Shown: positions 1 through 8,767 of the stretch, piece after piece
Position numbering within the stretch: the first letter of the stretch is position 1
Layout of the letters: every line of letters begins with the position of its first letter
Assembly (NCBI GenBank): GCA_017550385.1
Contig: JAFZPJ010000014.1
Span: 62,001 to 126,000, forward strand
DNA from: Clostridiales bacterium
GTDB taxonomy: Bacteria; Bacillota; Clostridia; Saccharofermentanales; Saccharofermentanaceae
Direction of reading: 5' to 3'
Length of the DNA stretch: 64,000 bases
Position numbers and translations under genes: made by a program
Notes under the pieces: generated by a model
What the model saw: only the letters and a program-made list of their open reading frames with translations
Databases searched by the model: none
What the model was told of the DNA's origin: nothing

Positions 1-2541
1 GATGTCGTTATAGACCTTGCAGCCGCGACCAGACACATCGTAGACGTGGACTATGTCCGACAGGTCAAGTTCACCTGCGAACTCACCCACGACATCGGGT
101 GACGTGGCAAGTCTGTCCGGGTGGAAGTGGATCGTTTTCGCGTTGTTGAAGGCCGCTGTGTATAAGATCTCCGCCTCGACCAGGTCCTGGAAGATGTGGC
201 TTCCGTAGGATAGCTCGGGGTTGTACCCTGCCCTGCTCTCTTCCATCTCGCATATGATCTCGAAAGCGCTTATGTCCGCAAACGACGTCGGCACTCCAAG
301 CTCGGGCGACGTCGTACCGACACGGCCTGGAACTATCAGCATCAGGTGCTTGCCCTGGTCCCTGTAGTGCCAGTTCAGCTTGCCGATGAGCCTTGCCACG
401 GCAGGCTTGTCCTTGTACGGCATGTTGTAGTAATTGATCGGATCGACATATACGACGGCATCAAGTTCGTTCGTCTTGGACATGCCCATCGAAGCGCCCT
501 TGCTCTCGAGCAGGATCTTGTTCTCGGGGATGCCTTCGGGGATGACCGTACCGCCCGAGGTCTTTTGTACCTGCAGCGGTCTGCACTGCAGAAGGTCTAT
601 CGAGTGATCGCCGTTGTCTGAGATATTGATAGTAAACTCGGTGTCGACCGGATAGTCGTACTCGTCCTGGATGCAGCGGAGCATCCTCTTCATCTGATCC
701 ATGAGCTGCTTGTTCGCGACGAGGCCCTTGCAGGAGATGAACTTGATCTGACGGGGCCTGCCCATCTCGCGGAGCCTGGACTCGGCCTCGTAGTCGTGCT
801 CGAGGAGAACGTTCTCTAAGTATCTTGGAATATCGTTCTCCAGTTTGTCGTATGTGAGCTTCTCGAGCGTGTGCGAAGTCATGTTGATGACCTCGGCTTT
901 GCCCTGCGAGAACTTGTGCTTGTCGGCTGATGAGGAGTAGGAAGACTTCTCCGGCATGTCGAGGTTGACGATGCGCGGATACGAGCCTTCCGTCCTGTCG
1001 ACGGCGGATGTGCCGAGACCCATTACGAGCCTTAGCATGCCCGCGGTCGGGTCGGATTCTTTCATTACGCGGTACGGGCTGTAAGAGTAGCCGACGCCCG
1101 CTGCGCACGGCATGTAGTACGAACCGTAGTAGGAGCCCGATACGCGCTGTATGAGGAGCGCCATCTGCTCGTCTCTCTTATCGAGGCCGCGGCGCTTTCT
1201 GTAGTCCAAAGCAGACATGCTCATCGAGCTGGCATAGACGGTCTTGATGGCGTTCTCGAACTCAAGAAGGCGCTCTTCAGGTGTGCCGCGGTTGACGCAG
1301 AACACGGACTCGTACTTGCCTGCGAAAGCGTTACCAAAACCGTCTTCCAGGATACTGCTCGACCTTACGATATACGGGTCCTGGCCGTAGTATTTGATGA
1401 TGCGCTCGAACCTCTCGCGCATGGGCGCGGAGAACACGCCTTCCATGATCTTGGATGCGAACTCTTCCGCGAGCGTGAAGTAGCCTTCGTCGGTCCTCTG
1501 CTTGATGCGAAGGTCCCAGAGGTCGTTGTCTACGATGTATGTGTAGTACAGGTCAGATCCGACATAGAAGGAGTCGTGCGGCTCCAGGTAATCGGCGATG
1601 TCAGGTTCTTTGTTCCTGATGATCGCCCTGGCAAGAAGCATGCCGCACGCCTTGCCTCCTATCATGCCGGTACCGATCATGTGATCCCTTACCGCGAAAT
1701 AATCTTCCGGCTCGAAGTTACGCTTTACCATCTCACGCATCTTCTCATCTCTGGTCATCATGATGTTGCACATCCTGCTGCACTCTTCGGTGATGTCGGC
1801 CTCATTCTCGTGGAGGATCTTCGTCTTGTTGAAGAACCTGTCCCACGAATCCGAGAATTGTTCATCAGAAGAACGCTGAACCTGACCCAGAGTCTGGTAG
1901 AACCTGCTCGATTTGACGCCATCCAGGATCGGCTGGAACCTTCCGGTCTCAGGCTCGTATGTATGCGGCAGGAACATCGTCTCGGAGTTCCTGTTCCACA
2001 CTTTCTCGGGGCGCACGTAGATGTTGCGCTTGTCGGAATAGACGTCGATAAAAAGCTGCGTGGTATTAAGGATCTTGTTGATCGATTCAGACGAATGCTT
2101 ACCCCTGATTATCGGGAAGAAAGCAACCGTATCCAGGATGAACAGGAACGGGCAAGTTACCCTGAAGAAGTTGCCCATCATGAGGTCCGTCGCCCATGCC
2201 GTCTGAAGCTCCGACAGGCAGTCGAAGACATAGAACGCATCGTAGCCTTCTTTCTCGATGACATTGTGGATATCCACCGTGAACGTCTCGAACCTGTGCG
2301 ACAGCGGGATCTCCACGGTCTTGACCTCAGGTCTGTCTGCTACCAGCGGCTCGTGGCTGGCGAACCTGAAGTAGATGATATTCCTCTTGTCCTTGATCGC
2401 CTGCTCGACATACGGCTCCATGAACAGCTTGAACTGGTCCAGATCAGATACGCGCCAGACGACGTTGTCGCCGAGCCTGATGTTATCGAATGCAGTATCC
2501 ATCTCGGGGATGCCGCTCAAGACCCTGTCAAATGCTGCCAT
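1..2541 (-). CDS. PEP/pyruvate-binding (PPDK/PEP synthase N-domain) protein, 3' end outside window
   Basis: At least 847 residues are read with no stop, so the C-terminus lies beyond the window. Residues about 370-620 carry the ATP-grasp features of pyruvate phosphate dikinase and PEP synthase N-terminal domains: an IVRSSSILEDG block near residue 391, then FAGKYESV, then GLGTSAVDRTEG near 510. The first 130 residues look like a degenerate KaiC/RecA-type domain (GIPEMDTAFDNIRLGDNVVW), an arrangement I recall from large uncharacterised proteins of this class, not from catalytic PPDK. Whether a phosphohistidine swivel domain or a TIM barrel follows cannot be seen. The start at 2541 has AGGAGG eight bases upstream. 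The role is probably phosphotransfer or regulation; enzymatic PEP synthesis is unproven. Confidence 0.75.
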   Translation of the reverse strand, partial: MAAFDRVLSGIPEMDTAFDNIRLGDNVVWRVSDLDQFKLFMEPYVEQAIKDKRNIIYFRFASHEPLVADRPEVKTVEIPLSHRFETFTVDIHNVIEKEGYDAFYVFDCLSELQTAWATDLMMGNFFRVTCPFLFILDTVAFFPIIRGKHSSESINKILNTTQLFIDVYSDKRNIYVRPEKVWNRNSETMFLPHTYEPETGRFQPILDGVKSSRFYQTLGQVQRSSDEQFSDSWDRFFNKTKILHENEADITEECSRMCNIMMTRDEKMREMVKRNFEPEDYFAVRDHMIGTGMIGGKACGMLLARAIIRNKEPDIADYLEPHDSFYVGSDLYYTYIVDNDLWDLRIKQRTDEGYFTLAEEFASKIMEGVFSAPMRERFERIIKYYGQDPYIVRSSSILEDGFGNAFAGKYESVFCVNRGTPEERLLEFENAIKTVYASSMSMSALDYRKRRGLDKRDEQMALLIQRVSGSYYGSYYMPCAAGVGYSYSPYRVMKESDPTAGMLRLVMGLGTSAVDRTEGSYPRIVNLDMPEKSSYSSSADKHKFSQGKAEVINMTSHTLEKLTYDKLENDIPRYLENVLLEHDYEAESRLREMGRPRQIKFISCKGLVANKQLMDQMKRMLRCIQDEYDYPVDTEFTINISDNGDHSIDLLQCRPLQVQKTSGGTVIPEGIPENKILLESKGASMGMSKTNELDAVVYVDPINYYNMPYKDKPAVARLIGKLNWHYRDQGKHLMLIVPGRVGTTSPELGVPTSFADISAFEIICEMEESRAGYNPELSYGSHIFQDLVEAEILYTAAFNNAKTIHFHPDRLATSPDVVGEFAGELDLSDIVHVYDVSGRGCKVYNDI

Positions 2542-2640
2542 GTGAGCCTCCTTTTTATTGAGTATAAATGTAAAGGAGTACCGACAGGCATACTTTATCG
2601 GCATGGGAATAATGCGGTTTGGGAATTGACGCAGCGATGG

Positions 2641-3126
2641 TTAACTGTTCTCTATCTCTTTGGCGATCTTGCTCTTCTTGAGCCTTCTGTTTTTGATGCG
2701 TCCGAGAAGCACGCTCGGATCCATGCTGTATGACAGTCTCCACAAGTAGTAATTGATCCACTCGATCAAGGCAAACAAGAGCACAAGGAATGCAAACACC
2801 ATGGCAAATACCGTGTCCGGGAATATAAAGATCACGGCAACTCCGAGGCACATCAAGATCACATCGATGTACTTCAATATCTTGAAGATCTTACCTGCAA
2901 TCCCTGCCATATACTTCGGATCGGAAAGCCTCTTCAACATGATCAGCCAGAATGCGGATCCCTGGACCAGGATAAAGCTAAGGATTATCAATGCATAAGT
3001 GACGGATACTATCGGGCCTATGCCGGGAATGATCCATTTGAAAACAAAGTAATCAAACCAGAATACTAAAACCGCGACTAATTCACCGGTCCACAGGCTC
3101 GTGAATGTTTTCTTAAGATCACTCAT
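2641..3126 (-). CDS. Four-helix integral membrane protein, unknown function
   Basis: 161 residues with about four hydrophobic segments (near 15-33, 40-62, 85-110 and 112-132) and a basic tail (GRIKNRRLKKSKIAKEIENS). No family recognised. The start is the ATG at 3126, which overlaps the stop of the upstream gene by eight bases (ATGAGTGA). An open frame continues to 3189, but that stretch is arginine-rich sequence read out of frame through the neighbour. The overlap implies translational coupling with the 3119-3703 protein; the two probably act together in the membrane. Confidence 0.7.
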   Translation of the reverse strand: MSDLKKTFTSLWTGELVAVLVFWFDYFVFKWIIPGIGPIVSVTYALIILSFILVQGSAFWLIMLKRLSDPKYMAGIAGKIFKILKYIDVILMCLGVAVIFIFPDTVFAMVFAFLVLLFALIEWINYYLWRLSYSMDPSVLLGRIKNRRLKKSKIAKEIENS

Positions 3127-3703
3127 CTTCTTTCTCTGACTTGCCGTCCTCCGGAGCCTTCTTGTCCGGATACCTCCCGATGATATCATCGTACATCATA
3201 AGGAGCGGAAAATCCGAGTGATCGCCCTTGATCAGTTTATCTATATCAGTACGTTCCTCGTCACCGCGAAGCGAGTCATAAAGAGAGACGGTCTCTTCAA
3301 CGGCTCCGGGGTCTTCCGAATCTCCATAGAGAGTAAACTCCATCATTATGCCGTCAACGCGGTATCTGCCGGAACCCGATTCGTGCCGGTAAGTAATGCT
3401 CTTAACATGCTCAAGATCGATCTCCTGTTTCTTGAAGAAGGAATCTATCCTGATATGTTTGCCGTCGTAATCGATCTCAGCCGCCATGCCGGCTCCTACC
3501 AGAAAAGGCGTACCAAAGCCAAGTACGACAATGATAAGCACCAGTATCGCGACTATCGCATCCGGGATCTCGAATGCCGTGATCAAAGAGTACACAGCCC
3601 CGATCCCGCCGACTAAAAAGACTATTATCGAGATAAATACAAGGGTGGTCGTATAAGAATCCGGCATGTTCGAGATCTTAAAATGATTCACGGATCTGCT
3701 CAT
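3119..3703 (-). CDS. Two-helix membrane protein with PH-like cytosolic domain
   Basis: 194 residues. Two hydrophobic segments (about 17-42 and 50-75) are followed by a region alternating beta-strand-like and charged stretches (EIDYDGKHIRIDSFFKKQEI, then VKSITYRHESG). This resembles the bacterial PH-like domains that follow paired membrane helices, so the fold is inferred from pattern only. The C-terminus is acidic and lysine-rich. It is the first gene of a coupled pair with 2641-3126 and has a GAGGG ribosome site. No function can be assigned. Confidence 0.65.
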   Translation of the reverse strand: MSRSVNHFKISNMPDSYTTTLVFISIIVFLVGGIGAVYSLITAFEIPDAIVAILVLIIVVLGFGTPFLVGAGMAAEIDYDGKHIRIDSFFKKQEIDLEHVKSITYRHESGSGRYRVDGIMMEFTLYGDSEDPGAVEETVSLYDSLRGDEERTDIDKLIKGDHSDFPLLMMYDDIIGRYPDKKAPEDGKSEKEDE

Positions 3704-3713
3704 TTGTCTGCCC

Positions 3714-4250
3714 TCACTTAAAGTCGTATCTCTTGATCTCGCAGTTCCTTATTCCGCAGGACGAGAACTCTTCGTTATCCATCTCGCGGAAGTAGGATTC
3801 GACCATTCGGACGATGCCGTTGTGAGCGACCAGGATGCAGATCCGGTCGCCTGCTTTGATGTCGTCTATGAGATTATATATCCTCTGCGCGAGCTGCAGC
3901 ATCGACTCTCCTGTGGTGAACCTGCTCGCCATGTCTTTCTTCGCCTCATGGAAGACCGCGCCGTCCCTCGGGGTCGACTCGTATATCCCGAAATTCTGTT
4001 CCGTGAGCCTCGGCTCCACTTCCAGCGGGATGCCTGTGATGTCTGCGATATGCTTTGCCGTATCGTATGCGCGTGACAGCGGCGACGTCAGGATGACATC
4101 AGCTTTGATGCCCTGCTCCAGTATCTTCTTTCCTGTCTCTATCGCCTGCTCGTGGCCCTTAGGCGTGAGCGCGATGTCGGTAGCACCGCAGATCTTGTTT
4201 TCGACGTTCCAGATGGTCTCGCCGTGCCTTACAAAATAGAAGTGGTCCAT
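3714..4250 (-). CDS. Histidine phosphatase family protein (phosphoglycerate mutase-like)
   Basis: 178 residues with the RHGE catalytic signature at residues 8-11 (H9 is the phospho-acceptor), TSPLSRAYDTA near 56-66, an acidic EQNFGIYE block and a second catalytic histidine in LVAHNGIVR near 142. It has the normal length for small cytoplasmic members that dephosphorylate sugar phosphates, alpha-ribazole phosphate or similar substrates; the specificity cannot be read. An AAGGAGA ribosome site precedes the ATG. It sits ten bases after the Rep-like gene's start side and just before the membrane pair on the same strand, so an operon is plausible. Confidence 0.85.
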   Translation of the reverse strand: MDHFYFVRHGETIWNVENKICGATDIALTPKGHEQAIETGKKILEQGIKADVILTSPLSRAYDTAKHIADITGIPLEVEPRLTEQNFGIYESTPRDGAVFHEAKKDMASRFTTGESMLQLAQRIYNLIDDIKAGDRICILVAHNGIVRMVESYFREMDNEEFSSCGIRNCEIKRYDFK

Positions 4251-4260
4251 ACTCTCCTTA

Positions 4261-4854
4261 TCACCAGCTGCGCCTTCTCGGCTTGAGCGGCGCCGGGCGC
4301 ATGGCGTCGCAGAACTTCTCCCAGCGCGTCTTCTCCCCGGTGTTTGCTATGTATTCCTGAAAATCAAAGTTCGCCTTCACGTCCCCGGCCGGATACTTGT
4401 TCCGCTCCTGCCGTAAAGACCAGTCGTCTTCCCTGGTGAGGTACTTGAGCCGGGAAGTGATCTGCTGCCTGTCACGCAGAAAATCAGGCAGCGGGCTGTG
4501 GTCGATCCCGAAGATCTTCTCGATCTCGGCATCATAGCACTTCTTGTCGACAAAGCAGACGATGCGCCAGAACGCATCGCGCTTATCGCCTATAAACGGA
4601 GGCTCCGCCATCTTCTCCGCGATATACTCTTCCTTCGAAGCATACTTCTCCTGACCGGGGAAACCGTCGGCCCAGTTATACGCCAGACCGTAGGGCCTGG
4701 CGTCCATATCATGCTGATTATACGTATCGTTATCGTGCAGGATATAGGCCCACTTGAAGATCATCTCATGCTCCAGCGCCTTCTTGATGAAGGCCTCGGT
4801 ATCACCGTGCTCTCCGTCTTTGATGCTTATGAAGTAACCGATATCCTTTGCCAT
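4261..4854 (-). CDS. Degenerate rolling-circle Rep-like protein (Rep_OBD-type), chromosomal
   Basis: 197 residues. Three blocks line up in order with the N-terminal domain of Firmicutes plasmid replication proteins. WAYILHDNDTY resembles the usual S-P-L-H-D-K-D strand. DAFWRIVCFVDKKCYDAEIE sits where Rep proteins have the histidine pair (PHYHV). ITSRLKYLTREDD followed by NKYPAGDVKANFDFQEYI matches the Y-L-T-H-E ... N-F-D end block. The histidine pair that binds metal is replaced by F-W-R-I, so nicking activity should be lost. The start follows the M1 peptidase stop by five bases with no clear ribosome site, suggesting coupling. The assignment is by eye and moderate; it could be a domesticated DNA-binding domain. 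Confidence 0.5.
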   Translation of the reverse strand: MAKDIGYFISIKDGEHGDTEAFIKKALEHEMIFKWAYILHDNDTYNQHDMDARPYGLAYNWADGFPGQEKYASKEEYIAEKMAEPPFIGDKRDAFWRIVCFVDKKCYDAEIEKIFGIDHSPLPDFLRDRQQITSRLKYLTREDDWSLRQERNKYPAGDVKANFDFQEYIANTGEKTRWEKFCDAMRPAPLKPRRRSW

Positions 4855-4859
4855 GTCCG

Positions 4860-6491
4860 TCAGACGTCAAGGAACGTATCTACTGTCTTATTGACGTCCT
4901 TGTTGCCAGTACCGACCACATCGTAAAGCGTATTGACGAAGTCTTCCGTGGTGGAATTCTTGAACTTGTAGCGGCTTACGTATTCCTTGATGAAGTCATA
5001 CATTACGTCCTCGCCGAGTTCCTGCTCGAGCAGGAAGAGGAAGTGCGCACCTTCGGCGTAGATCTTGAACCAGTAAGTATAGGTATCTGTCATCTGGCCG
5101 ACGGAAAGGTTGATGTATGACGAACCGGGTGCCGTGTTGTCGTAGTCACTGATGCTGGTCGACATATCGTAACCGAGCCACCAGATACCGTCAGCTGCCT
5201 GGTCAGGGAAGAATTCCTTGCAGTAGACCCACTCGGTGTAGGATGCAAAACTCTCGTCGAGCCAGGGCTCGTTATAGGAATCGCTTCCTACTATGCCCAT
5301 GAACCACTGGTGTCCGATCTCATGTGCGATGACACAATCCGCAGAATAGCCGAAGAAGTCATCGGCATCCTCAAAATCCATATTGGATGCTATGAGAACG
5401 AGTCCGCTGTATTCCATGCCTCCGACGCTTGCAGGCATTGTCGAGAAAACGCAGGAGAACGTCGGATACGGATAATCGCCGAAGCACTCACTGAAATACT
5501 CGACGCTGTTGATGCTTACATCCATTGCATTGGCAGCAGCCGATTCGTCGATATCGGTGCCGGGCAGGTAGTAGACATAGTAATCAATGCCGTTCGACTC
5601 TGCAGAGACAGTAATGAATTCATCGCTCACGATGGCGGTGAAATCTCTGATGTCTTCTGCTGTTATCTCATATGACGTGTAGCCGCCGTCGTTCTCCTCG
5701 GAGATGATCTGGCCGCCTGTTGCAACAATATAATCTTCAGGTACCGTAAGCTCGACCTCATAATCGGACATATCGGTATAGAAACACTCACCGTTGAAGA
5801 AATACGGCTCGTGCGACCAGTTGCCGTTCATATCGAACCTGCAGAGGATCGGATAGAAATCAGTAAGCGAGTATACACCCTCATAGTATCCGAACCTGTC
5901 TCCGATCTCCGGAAGTGTGGTCACAAAATCCATATAGATAGAGATCTCTTCTCCGGGAGCAACGGGCTCATCCAAAGAGACGATGACTGTCGTCATATCG
6001 CTGCCGTCGCGGTCGATCTCAACATCCGTACTGCTCCTGAGATCCATCACGTTGGAGATGTCCATCTCGTATGAATCGTTCTTGTCCTGGAACGCTGCAG
6101 GATAGTCTCTCAGGTAGATCTCGCTGAGTTCTACAGAGGAAGTATTCGTAAAAGTAAGTATCATGCTTCCCGTGACCGTATAACTGTCGGGATCGAGCTC
6201 CATGATCATCTCATAATTGGGGTTCGGATTATCCACGTCAGACGATGCAGACACCGGGACAGTCCTGGGCGGTTCGACATCCACGGAAGGTTCCGTGGGT
6301 TCGGACTCTTCGGTCTCGCTCTCTTCTACCTCGGTCTCTTCTTCGTCCTCCTCCTCATCGTCTTTGTGGGACTTCTTCTTGTGACCGTTATCGAACAGAT
6401 CGCATCCGACGAACGAAAGCAGCATAACAGCCGCAAGTGTTGCACTTACGGCTGCCTTAAAGTTCAGTTTTGTGTTGATTCTCTTGTTCAT
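4860..6491 (-). CDS. M1 family metallopeptidase, lipoprotein
   Basis: 543 residues. An export signal ends in the lipobox LLSFVGC (C30 is the lipidation site), followed by an acidic low-complexity linker (residues 32-75) that would hold the domain off the membrane. The zinc site is complete: H390 and H394 in HEIGH with E391 as general base, and E413 in WLDESFA as third ligand. The substrate-binding GxMEN motif reads GGMEYS here. It is an extracytoplasmic zinc aminopeptidase-like enzyme, shorter than full aminopeptidase N because the C-terminal helical repeats are missing. The ATG lies six bases after a TATAAT box with no ribosome site (see promoter entry). Confidence 0.9.
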   Translation of the reverse strand: MNKRINTKLNFKAAVSATLAAVMLLSFVGCDLFDNGHKKKSHKDDEEEDEEETEVEESETEESEPTEPSVDVEPPRTVPVSASSDVDNPNPNYEMIMELDPDSYTVTGSMILTFTNTSSVELSEIYLRDYPAAFQDKNDSYEMDISNVMDLRSSTDVEIDRDGSDMTTVIVSLDEPVAPGEEISIYMDFVTTLPEIGDRFGYYEGVYSLTDFYPILCRFDMNGNWSHEPYFFNGECFYTDMSDYEVELTVPEDYIVATGGQIISEENDGGYTSYEITAEDIRDFTAIVSDEFITVSAESNGIDYYVYYLPGTDIDESAAANAMDVSINSVEYFSECFGDYPYPTFSCVFSTMPASVGGMEYSGLVLIASNMDFEDADDFFGYSADCVIAHEIGHQWFMGIVGSDSYNEPWLDESFASYTEWVYCKEFFPDQAADGIWWLGYDMSTSISDYDNTAPGSSYINLSVGQMTDTYTYWFKIYAEGAHFLFLLEQELGEDVMYDFIKEYVSRYKFKNSTTEDFVNTLYDVVGTGNKDVNKTVDTFLDV

Positions 6492-6497
6492 GCGACC

Positions 6498-6506
6498 ATT
6501 ATATCA
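6498..6506 (-). promoter_or_regulatory. Extended -10 promoter giving a leaderless M1 peptidase mRNA
   Basis: On the minus strand TGATATAAT (6506-6498) ends exactly six bases before the ATG at 6491, which puts the predicted transcription start on or next to the start codon. No -35 consensus was seen and there is no Shine-Dalgarno. Similar spacing occurs at 9201, 16758, 43991 and 62478. Confidence 0.6.
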
Positions 6507-6521
6507 CATGCAAAAAAAGCC

Positions 6522-6713
6522 TCATTTATGGGGTTTGGCATCTGCTGCGCCCTTGCATTTCCCTGCCATGGGACAGCCGCCGCAGCTGCACCCGCAGGAT
6601 GACTTGCCCGCCTTCTTGTCCTTGAGGATCTTCATGACGGCAAGCGTGACCGCTGCCAGTACCGCAAGTACCAGTAATATGTCTATCCAACGTGCCGCAA
6701 GCCAAGTTAACAT
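6522..6713 (-). CDS. FeoB-associated Cys-rich membrane peptide
   Basis: 63 residues: an N-terminal membrane helix (about 7-30), a lysine patch, then a C-G-C-S-C-G-G-C-P-x4-C cluster typical of the FeoB-associated Cys-rich family. The start at 6713 (MLTWLAAR) is preferred to longer reading because AGGGGAG lies eight bases upstream. Family members usually sit after feoA/feoB and are thought to support ferrous iron uptake, but no feo gene is visible here, so this copy is an orphan. Good match by motif; the role is inferred. Confidence 0.75.
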   Translation of the reverse strand: MLTWLAARWIDILLVLAVLAAVTLAVMKILKDKKAGKSSCGCSCGGCPMAGKCKGAADAKPHK

Positions 6714-6800
6714 GTGTGCTCCCCTATACTGTTCTGCTGTCAGGCGTATTATAGTTAGCCAAGGGTAACCTGTCAAGTGGTCATTCCGACTGCCCGGAAG

Positions 6801-6925
6801 GACTGTTTGTTACTGTGGGTGTACTGCGCTGCGGTACATGTGTAGTGCTTTTCGTGCCCAAAAGGGCCGTTTGTTACCACGGGTGTTCTGCCCCGCGGTA
6901 CAGTTGCAGTAACATCCCGCACAAA
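6801..6925. repeat. Paired 64-bp imperfect tandem repeat with internal dyads
   Basis: Two units start at TTTGTTAC (6806 and 6870, period 64). They share the words TTTGTTAC, GGGTGT, CTGC, GCGGTACA and a terminal A-run. Short inverted repeats occur inside (GTAC...GTAC; GTTACTG...CAGTAAC across the pair). The element lies between the herA terminator and the FeoB-associated gene and is one of a class found throughout this window. Function unknown. Confidence 0.6.
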
Positions 6926-6950
6926 AAACGCCGCCCGGTTCCGGACGGCG
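6923..6950 (-). terminator. Rho-independent terminator of herA
   Basis: A GC-rich ten-pair stem with one mismatch (CGCCGTCCGG / CCGGGCGGCG, tight AA loop) is followed on the minus strand by TTTTTT. It lies 26 bases after the herA stop. Confidence 0.85.
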
Positions 6951-6975
6951 CATTGTTCTTGTAACTGACTTAAGA

Positions 6976-8595
6976 TCAGAGCTTCGGTGTCATGTTGTGC
7001 TGGATCCTCTCGCACTTGTCGATGTGGATGAACATGTTGTGCAGCAAGTTGACGGAAGACAGGATGACCTCACCCTGATTGAGCTTACGAACGTGCTTGA
7101 TGGCATAATCGTCGAGGTGGCTCTCTACCGCACGGATCTCGTCGTTGAGCATGAGACGGTGGATGAGGAGCGTACCGATCTGACCGAAGAGGACAGGAGA
7201 TACGTCCTTAGGGTTCTGTGTCGTCAGATAGAGGAAGATACCCTTCTTACGACCTTCTCTTGCGAGGAGCGTAAGACCGCCGTGGAATTCCTTCTCGGAA
7301 TACTTGGACTTGGCATATCTGTGGACCTCGTCGATGAAGAATACGAACGGGTTGATGTCGTCTTCGCCGATAACGAAAGAGCTGATAAGGTCGATGACCA
7401 TGCCTCCGATACCTTCTGCAGCACCGAGCTCGGATGTATCGATATAGAGGCTGACGTCAGGTGTGTGCAGGAACTCATCGATTACATCGAGAAGGTTGTA
7501 CATAGAAGGATCGTTAGAGAAGAATGACAGGAATCTCGTGTTTGTCATCTGGTATGCGATCTTCTGGATGAGGTTGTTGTTGGCATTAGCCTTCAGCATG
7601 TCGTAACGATACTTGAAGTTATAGTTATTGTCTCTGTCAGGCTCGCTGACCGACTCAGCCTGGATCTGCTCAGGAAGGAGATTGAGGTTGAAGTCGAGGT
7701 CGTTACGTCCTACGGATGCCAGGTTCTCCTGGATCTCGTCGATATCCTCACCGACCTTGGCATAGAATGTGTTCTCACCGATCTTCTTCATGTAACGCAG
7801 GGATGTGATGGCCTCAGCAAGAACGGCACCCTCACTGTTGCTCTTCGTCTCGAAAAGCTTCTCCCACTGCTGCATGGAGACCTTACCGGGGTTGATCGTC
7901 GTATCGACACCAAGCGTGAGCTTTGTGATCTCTTCGTCAGTAAATGCGTCTCTGTACTCGCCTGTAGGGTCGATGATCAGCGCCTTGCGTCCGGTGCTGA
8001 TGACCTTATCGAGGATCGCAAGAGCGGTAGTGGACTTACCGGAGTTGGTAGCGCCTACGCACATAACGTGACGGTTGAACAGAGTGGATGCCCTGAGCGA
8101 TACCTTAGCCGTGGACTTGTTGATGAATGTCGCAAACGGAGGCAGCGGCTCTTCGTCAGTGATCATGAACTCAAGTGAATTGAGGAACAGCTTGTAAGCT
8201 TCATCTGTAGCGAGGTATACCTTATCGGTGATACCGAGCGTCTTGAATCCGGCAAGGTGGAATCTGTTGCTGTCTTTTGCCATGAGCGAGATCGTATCGA
8301 TACTGATCTCGTGATAGTCGTTGGACTTCTCGTCTGCAATAATGGACATCTCAAAGATGTTCTTCCTTGATGCCTTATTCTCAAATATCTCTCCGAGGAA
8401 GATACCCTCAGTAGAATCAACGATTACATAGTTATTAATTGTATTAGGCAGGAACGAGCTGTTGAACTTTGTTCTGTCTGTCATGATCGAAATGTTCTCG
8501 ATCTGAACGATGCTGCAGCTCCTGTAAACCTGCGTAACTTTACCGATGTAGTAATTCGCCGGGTCTACACCTTGATACAAATCTTCTAGTCTCAT
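6976..8595 (-). CDS. herA: HerA/FtsK-like DNA translocase ATPase (DUF87)
   Basis: 539 residues. An N-terminal beta-rich HAS-barrel-like region (1-120) precedes a RecA-fold ATPase with Walker A GATNSGKST (from about residue 181) and Walker B FVFFIDEVH, then LTTQNP and an R-finger region near the C-terminus (LLIHRLM). HerA hexamers translocate on double-stranded DNA, usually with the NurA nuclease in end resection, or with effector nucleases or SIR2 proteins in phage defence. No NurA or effector gene is adjacent. The ATG at 8595 is chosen over the in-frame TTG at 8607 because GGAGAG lies just upstream of it. A terminator follows. Confidence 0.85.
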   Translation of the reverse strand: MRLEDLYQGVDPANYYIGKVTQVYRSCSIVQIENISIMTDRTKFNSSFLPNTINNYVIVDSTEGIFLGEIFENKASRKNIFEMSIIADEKSNDYHEISIDTISLMAKDSNRFHLAGFKTLGITDKVYLATDEAYKLFLNSLEFMITDEEPLPPFATFINKSTAKVSLRASTLFNRHVMCVGATNSGKSTTALAILDKVISTGRKALIIDPTGEYRDAFTDEEITKLTLGVDTTINPGKVSMQQWEKLFETKSNSEGAVLAEAITSLRYMKKIGENTFYAKVGEDIDEIQENLASVGRNDLDFNLNLLPEQIQAESVSEPDRDNNYNFKYRYDMLKANANNNLIQKIAYQMTNTRFLSFFSNDPSMYNLLDVIDEFLHTPDVSLYIDTSELGAAEGIGGMVIDLISSFVIGEDDINPFVFFIDEVHRYAKSKYSEKEFHGGLTLLAREGRKKGIFLYLTTQNPKDVSPVLFGQIGTLLIHRLMLNDEIRAVESHLDDYAIKHVRKLNQGEVILSSVNLLHNMFIHIDKCERIQHNMTPKL

Positions 8596-8767
8596 AAGTC
8601 TCTCCAAAGTCTTGCTTTCGCAAAGATCGCACCGCTATAAAAGACGATACAGACACATGGGCATCCGATACCCGTCACGCGGAACGTCACAAAATAATTT
8701 TACAGTGGTGAAATGTGATTTACTACACAAATTTAATAGTAATAAATCTATTAATTGACCACTACCC

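Noticed and set aside
461..1108. 215-residue minus-strand open frame
   Set aside because: Lies in another frame inside the PPDK-like gene with Arg-rich noise composition.
1576..2733. 385-residue plus-strand open frame
   Set aside because: Antisense to the PPDK-like gene, which has clear motifs and a ribosome site.
6773..7015. 80-residue minus-strand open frame
   Set aside because: Runs through the repeat and terminator region with no ribosome site or protein-like composition.
8608..8767. Possible RNA gene in the AT-rich gap
   Set aside because: No stable structure, promoter pair or terminator could be supported.
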